Assembly (NCBI GenBank): GCA_018110825.1
Contig: JAGBCL010000031.1
Location: 98,846-162,845 of the forward strand
DNA length: 64,000 bases
From: Oscillospiraceae bacterium
GTDB lineage: Bacteria > Bacillota > Clostridia > Oscillospirales > Ruminococcaceae
Reading direction: 5' to 3'
The first letter of the stretch is position 1, and every line of letters starts with the position of its first letter. A program made the translations under genes and the position numbers. The notes under the pieces were generated by a model. The model did no database searches, was not told where the DNA came from, and saw only the letters and a list, made by a program, of their open reading frames with translations. Shown here one piece after another: positions 51,294-59,219 of the stretch.

Positions 51294-51497
51294 AATTATA
51301 AAGCATCTTGGCGAGCTTGCCGCCCAGAATAACGGTTTTACAAAGGAGCTTAATCTTATCAGTTGGAATAACCGTGAACCCGTATACGATATAAGAACCT
51401 GGAACGAAGACACACGGAATTTGGCAAGGGTGTGACTCTGACAATGCGTGAAGCAAAAGAATTGCTGTTAATATTAAATAAGGAAAATATCACTTGA
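51274..51497 (+). pseudogene. YdbC/PC4-like transcriptional coactivator gene with frameshift
   Basis: The ATG at 51274 begins a protein like Bacillus YdbC, a single-stranded-DNA-binding PC4 homologue: KHLGELA, FTKELNLISWNN and YDIRTWNED are in frame. The frame then breaks near 51411 and stops at 51435. In another frame the text continues without interruption as FGKGVTLTMREAKELL to a TGA at 51495-51497, exactly the family's normal ending. Restoring one base (GAC-CAC for GACAC) would give a full 74-residue protein. It is either a real pseudogene or a sequence error. AAAAGGAG lies before the ATG. Confidence 0.8.
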
Positions 51498-51550
51498 TTA
51501 TTCCAAAACAATATGGTAAAATAATAATATCTTTTTTGGGAGGAGATACC

Positions 51551-52741
51551 GTGAAAATTAAAAAAATCATTTCACTTATCAGCGCTGCCGCAATGTCTGC
51601 AATGCTTCTCACAGCCTGTGGAAACAGCGGTACAGCTGAAGAAACAACTGTTACGGAGGAACACGATATGACTGTTGAAACAACTTACACCGCAAGTGCG
51701 GAAAACGTAAAGCACCTTGGACGTACATATTTCAGCGAGGACAAGCTTTACTGTGCACTTTCAGGCTCGGGTGCTGAATTCAGCTTCAACGGAACAAAGT
51801 GCGTTATCAAAATCAAGGGTGACACAACAAGTATGGGCGGTATTGCACAGGCTGACAATCAGGCAAGAGTTGCAATTTACGTAAACGGTGAGCGTGTCAT
51901 TGACGATATGGTTGACCAGTTCAATGAGGAATACACAGTATTCGAAAGCACAGCAGCTGAGGACGTTACTGTGTCGGTAGTTAAGCTTTCCGAATCACCA
52001 ATGTCCACTATCGCTATCGAGGAAATCAAGGTTACAGGTACAGTTATCCAGCCAACAGCTGACAAGGACCTGCTTATCGAATTCATCGGCGACTCCATCA
52101 CCTGCGGCTACGGCTCTGATGACCCTGTGAAGGAAAACCACTTCTCCACAAAGACTGAGGACGTAACAAAGGCATACGCTTACAAGACCGCTCAGGCTCT
52201 CGGTGCTGACTACAGTATGGTTTCCTTCAGCGGCTACGGCATTATTTCAGGCTACTCTACAAACGACAAGCCTGTTACTGCACAGACTGTTCCTCAGTTC
52301 TACACAAAGCTTGGCTTCAGCTGGAACACCAACGGCAATTTCAAGCCTGACAATGTAGAGTGGGATTTCAGCAAGCGTCAGCCTGACGTTATTGTAATCA
52401 ACCTTGGCACAAATGACGACAGCTACACAAAGACTGAAAAAGACCGTCAGCAGGCTTACGCTGATGAATATGTGAACTTCCTCAAGACTATCCGTGAAAA
52501 GAACCCTGACGCAAAGATTGTCTGCACTCTCGGTGTAATGGGCGACAGACTTTTCGAATACGTTCAGCTTGCTGCTGATACATACAAGGCTGAAACAGGT
52601 GACAACAACGTTTATACAATGAAGTTCGACGTTCAGAGTCCTGATGACGGCTACTCCGCTGACTGGCACCCTTCCATCACAACACATGACAAGGCTGCTG
52701 CAAAGCTTACAGCTGAACTCAAGACTATTCTTGGTATATAA
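51551..52741 (+). CDS. CE2-type acetyl esterase lipoprotein (SGNH hydrolase)
   Basis: Extracellular lipoprotein esterase of 396 residues. A GTG start at 51551 (GGGAGGAG seven bases upstream) opens a signal peptide ending in LTAC. A jelly-roll domain (about 45-170) precedes an SGNH catalytic domain: GDSI near 180 with the Ser nucleophile, GYG, NLGTND and DWHP near 372 with the Asp-His pair. This two-domain order is that of carbohydrate esterase family 2, which removes acetyl from xylan and other plant glycans. A terminator follows. The bases around it show frameshifts in both neighbours, but this gene is intact. Confidence 0.85.
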   Translation: MKIKKIISLISAAAMSAMLLTACGNSGTAEETTVTEEHDMTVETTYTASAENVKHLGRTYFSEDKLYCALSGSGAEFSFNGTKCVIKIKGDTTSMGGIAQADNQARVAIYVNGERVIDDMVDQFNEEYTVFESTAAEDVTVSVVKLSESPMSTIAIEEIKVTGTVIQPTADKDLLIEFIGDSITCGYGSDDPVKENHFSTKTEDVTKAYAYKTAQALGADYSMVSFSGYGIISGYSTNDKPVTAQTVPQFYTKLGFSWNTNGNFKPDNVEWDFSKRQPDVIVINLGTNDDSYTKTEKDRQQAYADEYVNFLKTIREKNPDAKIVCTLGVMGDRLFEYVQLAADTYKAETGDNNVYTMKFDVQSPDDGYSADWHPSITTHDKAAAKLTAELKTILGI

Positions 52742-52746
52742 AAACA

Positions 52747-52773
52747 AATCCGCTTGCTTTCCGCAGGCGGATT
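52747..52773 (+). terminator. Terminator of the CE2-type gene
   Basis: AATCCGCTTGC pairs with GCAGGCGGATT (one G-T pair), followed by ATTTTAC. Confidence 0.75.
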
Positions 52774-52814
52774 ATTTTACAGATACATGCATACGCTTAA
52801 AGCGGAGGTGAGCT

Positions 52815-53470
52815 ATGAAAAATATTTTTGCCCATAGAGGTCTTGCAAACAAAAGCTTTCCTGAAAATTCACTCAGTGCTTTCAATGAAGCTGTTTTCCT
52901 CAGGCAAGGAATAGAACTTGATGTGCGTATCACAAAAGACAGAATACCTGTTGTGTTTCACGACAAGACGCTTAAAAGAATGTGCGGCGACAAACGCCGT
53001 GTTTCAGCATGTACATACGATGAATTAAGCACACTATATCTGCTCGGCACGGAAGAAAAAATTCCGACCCTTGAAGAGGTGCTTGAACTTGTGAAAGGCA
53101 AAGTCCCTCTGCTGATTGAAGCAAAACTGCCGAAACGTTTCCCGTGGCATCATCGGCTTGAACGGGCAATGCTTCCCTTGCTGAAGAAATATAAGGGTGA
53201 ATATCGGCTGCAGTCATTCAATCGCTACAGTATTGCTATATGAAGCGTAAGCTTCCGAAGATAAAATGCGGCATACTTTCAGGAACGAACTACGCCGAAC
53301 CTGATGGCTTTGATTTTATCAGCTACCGCCACAAGGGACTTACCGAAAAGAAAATGACTGAACTAAAAGAACAGTACAGCGAGGTTTTCCTGTGGACCAA
53401 CAAACAGATGTCGGAAGCTGAACTGAAAAAGCTTGCTGCAAAATTCCACCCCGACGGGATAATAAATTAA
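52815..53470 (+). pseudogene. Glycerophosphodiester phosphodiesterase gene with frameshift
   Basis: GDPD enzymes cleave glycerophosphodiesters to glycerol-3-phosphate and an alcohol. Residues 1-140 show AHRG, PENS, ELDV and VVFHD, the metal and catalytic residues, so the start is right. The frame ends at 53241-53243, and a second ORF from 53240 (MKRKLPKIKCG) to 53470 supplies the missing C-terminal strands, ending in HPDGIIN. One base inserted near 53234 (ATT-CGC for ATTGC) would join them into about 218 residues. Two ORFs without a second ribosome binding site fit frameshift rather than two genes. GGAGGTGAG precedes the ATG. Confidence 0.8.
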
Positions 53471-53495
53471 CGGCATCGGAATACCCGATGCCGTT
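53469..53495. terminator. Terminator between GDPD and fruK
   Basis: AACGGCATCGG pairs with CCGATGCCGTT, followed by TTATTATAA on the plus strand; the minus strand continues into fruK's stop region, so it may serve both genes. Confidence 0.85.
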
Positions 53496-53498
53496 TTA

Positions 53499-54398
53499 TT
53501 ATAACTGTTCAAGCAATTTTCTGATTTCCTCACCCGTTGCAAGGCCCTCAGAAAAAGTTGTTGCACCGCCGCAGGCTGTACCGAGTTTAAGTGCGTAATC
53601 ATAACCGCCCTGCTCAATTCCCGCAATAAAACCTGCAACCATTGAGTCACCTGCTCCCACGGAATTCTTCACAGTACCCTTGCATACTCCGCTGACGTGA
53701 AGCTTATCGTCCTCATCAACAAGCAATGCACCCTTTTCCGCCATTGAAACAAGCACATTCTGTGCACCCATTTCCTTCAGCTTTCTTGCGTACTCCGCAA
53801 TCTGCTCATTGGTTTCAAGGGTTACGTCAAAAAGCTCGGCAAGCTCGAAATTGTTAGGCTTGACAAGGAAAGGTCTGTACTTCAGCACACGGAGAAGCAG
53901 TTCCCCAGTTGCGTCAACAACCGTGCGGACATTTCTTCCGTTAAGGTGTTCAAGAATACGCTCGTAAATATCCTTAGGCAGACTGTTCGGAATACTTCCT
54001 GCAAGGACGATTGTGTCACCCTCTTTGAGCGCATCAAGCTTTGTAAAAAGCTCAGCGATAGCCTTATCGCTGATGTCGGGGCCCTGACCGTTAAGTTCTG
54101 TTTCCTCAGCAGATTTTATCTTTACATTAATTCGTGAAAATCCGCTTTCAAGGTGCACGAAATCCGTGTCAATGCCCATATCCGCAACACCGCTTTCGAT
54201 TGCCGCACCTGTAAATCCTGCAACAAAACCAAGTGCCTTTGATTTTATTCCCAGTTCTTTCAGCACAATTGACACGTTTATGCCCTTTCCGCCGAAATAG
54301 ATTTCTTCCTTGCTGCTTCGGTTTGTCGCACCCGTTTTCATTTCGCCTGTGTGCACAACATAGTCAACAGCAGGATTGAAGGTTACTGTATATATCAT
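53499..54398 (-). CDS. fruK: 1-phosphofructokinase
   Basis: PfkB-family sugar kinase that phosphorylates fructose-1-phosphate to fructose-1,6-bisphosphate. Motifs: TFNPAVDY at the N-terminus, GGKGINV near 33-39, and the C-terminal VGAGDSMVAG with the catalytic Asp. Length of 299 is typical. The start at 54398 (AAGGAG ten bases upstream) is chosen because the longer frame carries 34 residues with no family match. No fruA transporter or fruR regulator is adjacent, so fructose import must be encoded elsewhere; tagatose-6-phosphate kinase is the main alternative call. Confidence 0.88.
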   Translation of the reverse strand: MIYTVTFNPAVDYVVHTGEMKTGATNRSSKEEIYFGGKGINVSIVLKELGIKSKALGFVAGFTGAAIESGVADMGIDTDFVHLESGFSRINVKIKSAEETELNGQGPDISDKAIAELFTKLDALKEGDTIVLAGSIPNSLPKDIYERILEHLNGRNVRTVVDATGELLLRVLKYRPFLVKPNNFELAELFDVTLETNEQIAEYARKLKEMGAQNVLVSMAEKGALLVDEDDKLHVSGVCKGTVKNSVGAGDSMVAGFIAGIEQGGYDYALKLGTACGGATTFSEGLATGEEIRKLLEQL

Positions 54399-54432
54399 CT
54401 GAAATGCTCCTTTGAATGATTTAACCTTACTG

Positions 54433-54461
54433 ATTTTACCACATAAATAAGTGCACGTCAA
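54433..54461 (-). promoter_or_regulatory. Promoter of fruK
   Basis: On the minus strand TTGACG (54456-54461) and TAAAAT (54433-54438) are 17 bases apart. The -35 box is back-to-back with that of the divergent gene, forming GTCAA-TAG-TTGAC. Confidence 0.7.
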
Positions 54462-54464
54462 TAG

Positions 54465-54493
54465 TTGACACTGGGTTGACCTTGTGGTATAAT
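54465..54493 (+). promoter_or_regulatory. Promoter of the preQ1-riboswitch transcript
   Basis: TTGACA (54465-54470) and TATAAT (54488-54493) are exactly 17 bases apart. Confidence 0.85.
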
Positions 54494-54500
54494 ACTTCAC

Positions 54501-54538
54501 AGACAGTTCGTGACCATCCTGTCTATAAACAAAACTAC
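54501..54538 (+). ncRNA. preQ1-I riboswitch aptamer
   Basis: Stem GACAG/CTGTC encloses a loop with the class I pattern (TTCGTGACCAT), followed by an A-rich tail TATAAACAAAACTA that can dock in the loop. It closely parallels the B. subtilis queC aptamer and precedes a queuosine-precursor transporter, as expected for this class. Confidence 0.85.
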
Positions 54539-54585
54539 GGGCAACAAAATATTCAGTTGTAATGCAATCTGCGTTACGGCTTACG

Positions 54586-54622
54586 CCCTTTTGTATTTGT
54601 TCGGTACAAAGGGTTTTTATTT
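54586..54622 (+). terminator. Riboswitch expression-platform terminator
   Basis: CCCTTTTGTA pairs with TACAAAGGG (one bulged T) and is followed by TTTTTATTTT. GGGC just after the aptamer can pair with GCCC in this stem, giving the antiterminator. Bound preQ1 should favour termination. Confidence 0.75.
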
Positions 54623-54644
54623 TGCTGCGGAAAAGAGGCTAACT

Positions 54645-55346
54645 ATGAACGAACTTTTACTCATCGGGTCGGTAATACTGACCTATGGTGCTGTATTGCT
54701 TGCATACCGCTTATTCGGAAAAATCGGTATGTATACTATGACAGCAATTGCCACAATTCTCGCAAACATTGAGGTGCTTATGCTTGTGGACGGCTTCGGA
54801 ATGGAGCAGACGCTGGGCAACGTTATGTTTGCATCAACCTATCTCATTACCGACATTCTAAGTGAAAACGAAAGCAAGGAATCTGCAAACCGTGCGGTAG
54901 CACTGGGAATTATGACATCAGCAATGATGTTCATTTTTACTCAGTACTGGCAGCTGTATTCCCCTGCGGAAAGTGACTGGGCAATGCCGCACATCAGAGC
55001 GATTTTCTCTACAACTCCACGTCTGCTGTTGGGAAGCTTCCTCGGTTACGCCGTGTCACAGCGAATTGACGTATGGCTTTACCATCGTATATGGAAAGCA
55101 ACAACAGAAAAAAGCGGCGACAGCAAGCGTTTTCTGTGGCTGAGAAACAACGGCTCAACTATGCTTTCCCAGATTATAAACACCGTGCTTTTCACGCTGA
55201 TTGCTTTTGCAGGCATTTATGACAACAGCACTCTTATTTCCATTATGATTTCAAGCTACGTTGTCTATATCTTCACAAGCCTTGCTGATACCCCTGCGGT
55301 ATACCTTGCACGAATTATGAAGCAGAAAAATAAAATTCCCCAGTAA
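54645..55346 (+). CDS. Queuosine precursor transporter (VUT/YhhQ family)
   Basis: Membrane protein of 233 residues with about six helices that imports a queuosine precursor (preQ1/preQ0 or queuine). It belongs to the VUT family: TYLITDILSE and the later SLADTPAVYLARI match its conserved segments. The ATG at 54645 has AAGAGG seven bases upstream; upstream in-frame codons lie inside the riboswitch and terminator. The preQ1-I riboswitch directly upstream gives strong support for the ligand. It is monocistronic. Confidence 0.9.
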   Translation: MNELLLIGSVILTYGAVLLAYRLFGKIGMYTMTAIATILANIEVLMLVDGFGMEQTLGNVMFASTYLITDILSENESKESANRAVALGIMTSAMMFIFTQYWQLYSPAESDWAMPHIRAIFSTTPRLLLGSFLGYAVSQRIDVWLYHRIWKATTEKSGDSKRFLWLRNNGSTMLSQIINTVLFTLIAFAGIYDNSTLISIMISSYVVYIFTSLADTPAVYLARIMKQKNKIPQ

Positions 55347-55350
55347 AACA

Positions 55351-55380
55351 AAACTCACGATACGTCAGTACCGTGAGTTT
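55351..55380. terminator. Bidirectional terminator
   Basis: AAACTCACG pairs with CGTGAGTTT, with TAC/GTA extending the inner stem; T-rich on the plus side. It separates the transporter from convergent coaX. Confidence 0.8.
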
Positions 55381-55393
55381 TTTGTATTGTATC

Positions 55394-56158
55394 TTATTCG
55401 TGATTTCTGTTGTAAATCTGCATAAGTCCTTTAAGCATTATGTCATCATCAATAATCATTTCATTTTTGCAAAGCGGCACGATAACTCCCGCAAGCCCGC
55501 CTGTCGCAATTACAGTACACTCGCCCATTTCGTCCTTGATACGGTCAATAATTCCGTCAAGTGCACCTGCGTTTCCGTAAAGAATACCGTTTCTGATACA
55601 GTCGATTGTATTTCGTCCGATAACCTTTTTCGGTGCTTCAAGGGCAACCTTAGGAAGCTGTGCAGTACGGCTTACCAGTGCATCATGGGAAATTCCCACA
55701 CCCGGCATAATCATACCGCCGAGGTAATTTCTGTTCTTGTCGATTACAGAAACCGTTGTAGCCGTACCCATATCAATTACAATCTGCGGAAGCGGATATT
55801 CGTTGATTGTTGCAACAGCCGCTACAACAAGGTCACTTCCAAGCTGTGCAGGGTTATCAATAAGGATATTCAGACCCGTTTTGAGTCCCGGACCGATTAC
55901 AAGTGCATCCTTACCCATAACCTTTTCAATTGCACTATGCACTGTTGATGTTACCGACGGAACAACGGACGAAATAATTGCACCGTCAATATCTTCCTTT
56001 GCGATGCCATAGAATTCAAGAATACTCTTGAAGCTGATAGCATATTCGAGGACGGTTGCGTCAGGTTTTGTGGAAACACGTTCCACAAAAATTATCTTAT
56101 TGTCACGGCAGCAGCCGATTACTATATTTGTATTTCCAATGTCAACTGCAAATACCAT
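55394..56158 (-). CDS. coaX: Type III pantothenate kinase
   Basis: Phosphorylates pantothenate, the first step of coenzyme A synthesis; the CoaX type is not inhibited by CoA and needs a monovalent cation. ASKHA-fold motifs: DIGNTNIVIG near 6-15, GLKTGLNI, and DMGTATT. Length 254. It is 12 bases after the ECF S-component gene on the same strand, forming an import-plus-kinase pair. A usable ribosome binding site (AAGGAAGGAT-like) lies in the gap. Confidence 0.94.
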   Translation of the reverse strand: MVFAVDIGNTNIVIGCCRDNKIIFVERVSTKPDATVLEYAISFKSILEFYGIAKEDIDGAIISSVVPSVTSTVHSAIEKVMGKDALVIGPGLKTGLNILIDNPAQLGSDLVVAAVATINEYPLPQIVIDMGTATTVSVIDKNRNYLGGMIMPGVGISHDALVSRTAQLPKVALEAPKKVIGRNTIDCIRNGILYGNAGALDGIIDRIKDEMGECTVIATGGLAGVIVPLCKNEMIIDDDIMLKGLMQIYNRNHE

Positions 56159-56170
56159 AATATCCTTCCT

Positions 56171-56752
56171 TTATGCCTGCGGTTCTGCTTTCGGTGCAGG
56201 CTTTTTTACTATATTCAATATTCTAAGAATAGCAGGGTCAAGCACAATATTAATTCCTACCTCAATGAGGAAATTAACACCGATAAATGTAATGAAAATA
56301 AGTGATGTTACTGTACCGCCGTCACTTACCATTTCCTGAAGACCCTTATACATAAATACATAGCAGCCAAGAGCAAACACACCTGAATTTACAATAGGGC
56401 ACACCAAAGAAGCTGCTATTACAGCTACCCATCTGTTCTTATTTTCCAGCATCTTGTAGACAAAGCCTGCTGCAACACCTGCCAGTGTACCTTTAAGTAT
56501 ACAGGTTATTACGGTTCCCACAGCGTTTATTCCCAGGAAAAGCGCTGCATCACCAAGCGTAATCAATCCGAAAACAAATCCCAGCCACGCACCTGCCTTG
56601 ATTCCATACAGCGCCGCACCGACTACTATTGGAATAAGCACCAGCGTAATGCTGAATTGCCCGATGTGGATTCCCGAAGCCATTGTCTGAAGAACAATGA
56701 CGATAGCGGTAAGGATACCTGTCCCTACCAGAGTCCTTGTTTTTGTGTTCAT
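56171..56752 (-). CDS. ECF transporter S-component, probable pantothenate (PanT)
   Basis: Substrate-binding membrane subunit of an energy-coupling-factor vitamin transporter, 193 residues with about six helices. Its place directly before coaX makes pantothenate the best guess, but the ECF S-components for other vitamins look similar in length and topology. The ATG at 56752 is chosen because AAGGAGG lies nine bases upstream; the longer frame adds 40 residues including a non-family hydrophilic segment. The shared ECF ATPase/T-component genes are not in this window. Confidence 0.82.
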   Translation of the reverse strand: MNTKTRTLVGTGILTAIVIVLQTMASGIHIGQFSITLVLIPIVVGAALYGIKAGAWLGFVFGLITLGDAALFLGINAVGTVITCILKGTLAGVAAGFVYKMLENKNRWVAVIAASLVCPIVNSGVFALGCYVFMYKGLQEMVSDGGTVTSLIFITFIGVNFLIEVGINIVLDPAILRILNIVKKPAPKAEPQA

Positions 56753-56890
56753 ATTAAATTCCTCCTTGTTATTATTCCCGAAAGGGATACAATACACTTG
56801 CATTATAGCATATTTTTTTTGACTTGTATATATTTTCAGAAAAAAATTCACAAACGGATTTACACTTGTCAAAAAAACTGCAAAAAAGTA

Positions 56891-56919
56891 TTGACAAAAT
56901 CTGTTTGCGGTGATATACT
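56891..56919 (+). promoter_or_regulatory. Promoter of the trpB T-box transcript
   Basis: TTGACA (56891-56896) and TATACT (56914-56919) are 17 bases apart. Confidence 0.8.
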
Positions 56920-56941
56920 AATACAAATGAATATTTAAACC

Positions 56942-57223
56942 GTTGATGCGGAGATAAAGGCAATTATGACTTCACAGAGAGCCTGCGGTGCTGGGATGCA
57001 GGTAAGAAACAGCTTGTCAAATGGACCGCGGAGGGCGCTGTCAAAGGTATGGTTTTTTGTGCTGTGCTTAGTATTCAGCGACGTCAGACACACGTCAGCT
57101 GTCGGGGATATGTTGGTATCCTGAAAAGTGCGCAGATTACTGCGAAGCAAGGTGGCACCGCGGATTACAGTGATTGTTATTCGTCCTTGACAGAATCGGG
57201 AAGTTCTGTCGGGGGCTTTTTTA
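56942..57223 (+). ncRNA. Tryptophan T-box riboswitch
   Basis: Stem I carries the AGAGAG and GGGATGCAGG distal-loop features and a specifier TGG at 57022-57024 followed by A, the Trp codon. The antiterminator T-box sequence AAGGTGGCACCGCGG is at 57149-57163, and a terminator (CCTTGACAGAA/TTCTGTCGGGG, 57185-57214) ends in CTTTTTTA. Uncharged tRNA-Trp should stabilise antitermination and switch on trpB. Confidence 0.93.
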
Positions 57224-57261
57224 TTTCCTGACACTACTTATACACAGTTAGGAGAATGATT

Positions 57262-57303
57262 ATGATACTTCTTACAAAACGATGGCGTGGCCTGCATAAC
57301 TGA
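57262..57303 (+). CDS. Leader peptide with one Trp codon
   Basis: A 13-codon ORF between the T-box terminator and trpB: it encodes MILLTKRWRGLHN. TAGGAGAATG gives a good ribosome binding site seven bases before the ATG. A Trp codon in a translated leader suggests a second, ribosome-based sensor of tryptophan, but no clear attenuator hairpin follows. It may instead be a relic of a longer gene. Confidence 0.45.
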   Translation: MILLTKRWRGLHN

Positions 57304-57352
57304 TATGTATACTTTGAAATTACTATAAATTATTATATTGGAGGAAATTATT

Positions 57353-58573
57353 ATGATTCACAACGGCATTGATTTTGATACCTATTTTAACAATTATCCT
57401 GACAAGAATGGTTACTTCGGCAAGTACGGCGGCGTTTACATTGAAGATAAGCTGAAGGATGCTATGGCTGAAATCACAGAAGCTTACTTCTCTATCTGTC
57501 AGTCCAGAAAGTTCATCGCTGAGCTCCGCAGAATCCGTAAGGAATTCCAGGGCAGACCAACTCCTGTTTCCCACCTCGAAAGACTTTCCGACGCTCTCGG
57601 CGGCAAGGTTCAGCTCTACGCTAAGCGTGAGGACCTTAACCACTCAGGTGCTCACAAGCTCAACCACTGTATGGGTGAAGCTCTCCTTGCAAAGTACATG
57701 GGCAAGAAGAAGATTATCGCTGAAACAGGTGCAGGCCAGCACGGTGTTGCTCTTGCAACTGCTGCTGCATACTTCGGTCTTGAATGTGACATCTACATGG
57801 GCTCTGTTGATATCAAGAAGCAGGCTCCTAACGTTGCAAGAATGAAAATTCTCGGTGCAAACGTTGTTGAAGTTACACACGGCTTAAAGACACTTAAAGA
57901 AGCTGTTGACGCTGCTTTTGAAGCGTACAGCAAGGAATACAATGATGCTATCTACTGCATCGGCTCCGTTCTCGGTCCTCACCCATTCCCTATGATGGTA
58001 CGTGACTTCCAGAGCGTTGTTGGTATCGAAGCAAGAGAACAGTTCCTCGATATGACAGGTCACCTTCCAAATGCAATCGTTGCTTGCGTAGGCGGCGGCT
58101 CAAATGCGGCTGGTCTTTTCTCAGGCTTCCTCAATGACCCTGTTGATATTTACGGAATTGAACCTCTCGGCAGAGGCGAAAAGCTCGGCGACCACGCTGC
58201 AAGCCTCAAGTACGGTACAGAAGGCATTATGCACGGCTTCAACAGCATTATGCTCAAGGACGAAAACGGTGAGCCTGCTCCTGTTTACTCCGTTGCAAGT
58301 GGTCTTGACTATCCTTCAAGCGGTCCTGAACACGCTTTCCTCCAGGAAATCGGCAGAGTCAAGTATGACGTAATCAACGACGAGGAAACAATCGACGCAT
58401 TCTTCAAGCTTTCCCGTCTTGAAGGTATCATTCCTGCAATCGAAAGCTCCCACGCTGTTGCTTTTGGCATGAAGCTTGCAAAGACTATGGACCACGGTTC
58501 AATCCTCATCAACCTCTCTGGTCGTGGCGACAAGGATATGGACTACATCATCGAAAACTACGGCATTAGATAA
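57353..58573 (+). CDS. trpB: Tryptophan synthase beta chain
   Basis: PLP enzyme that joins indole and serine to make tryptophan. The PLP lysine is K102 in HSGAHKLN (Ser in place of the usual Thr), the catalytic Glu is E124 in ETGAGQHG, and GGGSNA binds the PLP phosphate. It is 406 residues, the TrpB1 length. The ATG at 57353 has GGAGG nine bases upstream. No trpA or other trp gene is adjacent, so it may work on free indole or with a distant TrpA. It is under the Trp T-box and ends before a terminator. Confidence 0.94.
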   Translation: MIHNGIDFDTYFNNYPDKNGYFGKYGGVYIEDKLKDAMAEITEAYFSICQSRKFIAELRRIRKEFQGRPTPVSHLERLSDALGGKVQLYAKREDLNHSGAHKLNHCMGEALLAKYMGKKKIIAETGAGQHGVALATAAAYFGLECDIYMGSVDIKKQAPNVARMKILGANVVEVTHGLKTLKEAVDAAFEAYSKEYNDAIYCIGSVLGPHPFPMMVRDFQSVVGIEAREQFLDMTGHLPNAIVACVGGGSNAAGLFSGFLNDPVDIYGIEPLGRGEKLGDHAASLKYGTEGIMHGFNSIMLKDENGEPAPVYSVASGLDYPSSGPEHAFLQEIGRVKYDVINDEETIDAFFKLSRLEGIIPAIESSHAVAFGMKLAKTMDHGSILINLSGRGDKDMDYIIENYGIR

Positions 58574-58661
58574 TTATATGTCAATCTCCCCGATACGAAA
58601 GGTGGACAGTGATAAAGAAGTATTCACAAACACCATATAAAATTTAATACAGCGGATTATG

Positions 58662-58697
58662 AAAGCACGGTAGCATCTTATGATGAGCCGTGCTTTT
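58662..58697 (+). terminator. Terminator of trpB
   Basis: AAAGCACGG pairs with CCGTGCTTT, followed by TGATATG. It lies about 90 bases after the trpB stop; the intervening sequence shows no ORF. Confidence 0.75.
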
Positions 58698-58727
58698 GAT
58701 ATGTTCAAATAAAATTTTCCTAACCCC

Positions 58728-58767
58728 TTGACAATGTATACATCGGGTGATATAATTGTATACATCG
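58728..58767 (+). promoter_or_regulatory. Promoter with twin operators of the GntR/ABC operon
   Basis: TTGACA (58728-58733) and TATAAT (58751-58756) are 17 bases apart. Palindromes TGTATACA with flanking ATCG occur at 58735-58742 (in the spacer) and 58757-58764 (just after the -10), 22 bases or about two DNA turns apart, a typical repressor layout. Autoregulation by the GntR protein is inferred. Confidence 0.8.
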
Positions 58768-58842
58768 AGGTTATACAATTATAGCTTTTGAGTAGTTCGA
58801 AATGCTCATTATGCTATTAAACCCCAAAGGAGTGCACACCGA

Positions 58843-59217
58843 ATGAATATTAATATCAGCAATGCGTCTGGTGAGCCTATCTATCTTCAGATAGTAAGCC
58901 AGATCAAGACGCTGATTCTTGAGGGTAAGCTGAAGGAGGGGGACGCCCTTCCTTCAATGCGAAACCTTGCAACAGAGCTTAGAATCAGCTTTATGACAAC
59001 AAAACGTGCCTACGAGGAGCTTGAACGTGACGGATTTATTGAATCCTACACGGGCAGGGGCAGCTTTGTCAAGACACAGAATATGGAGCTTTACCGTGAG
59101 GAACAGATTAAAGCAATCGAGTCCTTGCTGTCTGAGGCAGGCGACAAGGCAAGAAAATGCGGTATCACGATGGCTGAGCTTCATGATTTACTTGACCTTG
59201 TAAACGAAGGAGAATAG
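58843..59217 (+). CDS. GntR-family regulator, YtrA subfamily
   Basis: 124-residue repressor-type regulator. The winged helix-turn-helix DNA-binding domain fills about 10-80 (PIYLQIVSQIKTLI, LPSMRNLATELRIS and a wing with GRGSFVK). The short C-terminal part is helical and lacks a large effector domain, which is the YtrA mark. In YtrA operons the regulator controls an ABC transporter, and here an ATPase and two permeases follow. AAAGGAG precedes the ATG. Two matching operators lie at its own promoter. Confidence 0.9.
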   Translation: MNINISNASGEPIYLQIVSQIKTLILEGKLKEGDALPSMRNLATELRISFMTTKRAYEELERDGFIESYTGRGSFVKTQNMELYREEQIKAIESLLSEAGDKARKCGITMAELHDLLDLVNEGE

Positions 59218-59219
59218 TT

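Noticed and set aside
52815-53470. Programmed frameshifting in the glycerophosphodiesterase gene
   Set aside because: There is no slippery heptamer, internal Shine-Dalgarno or downstream pseudoknot at the break; a simple one-base loss explains it better.
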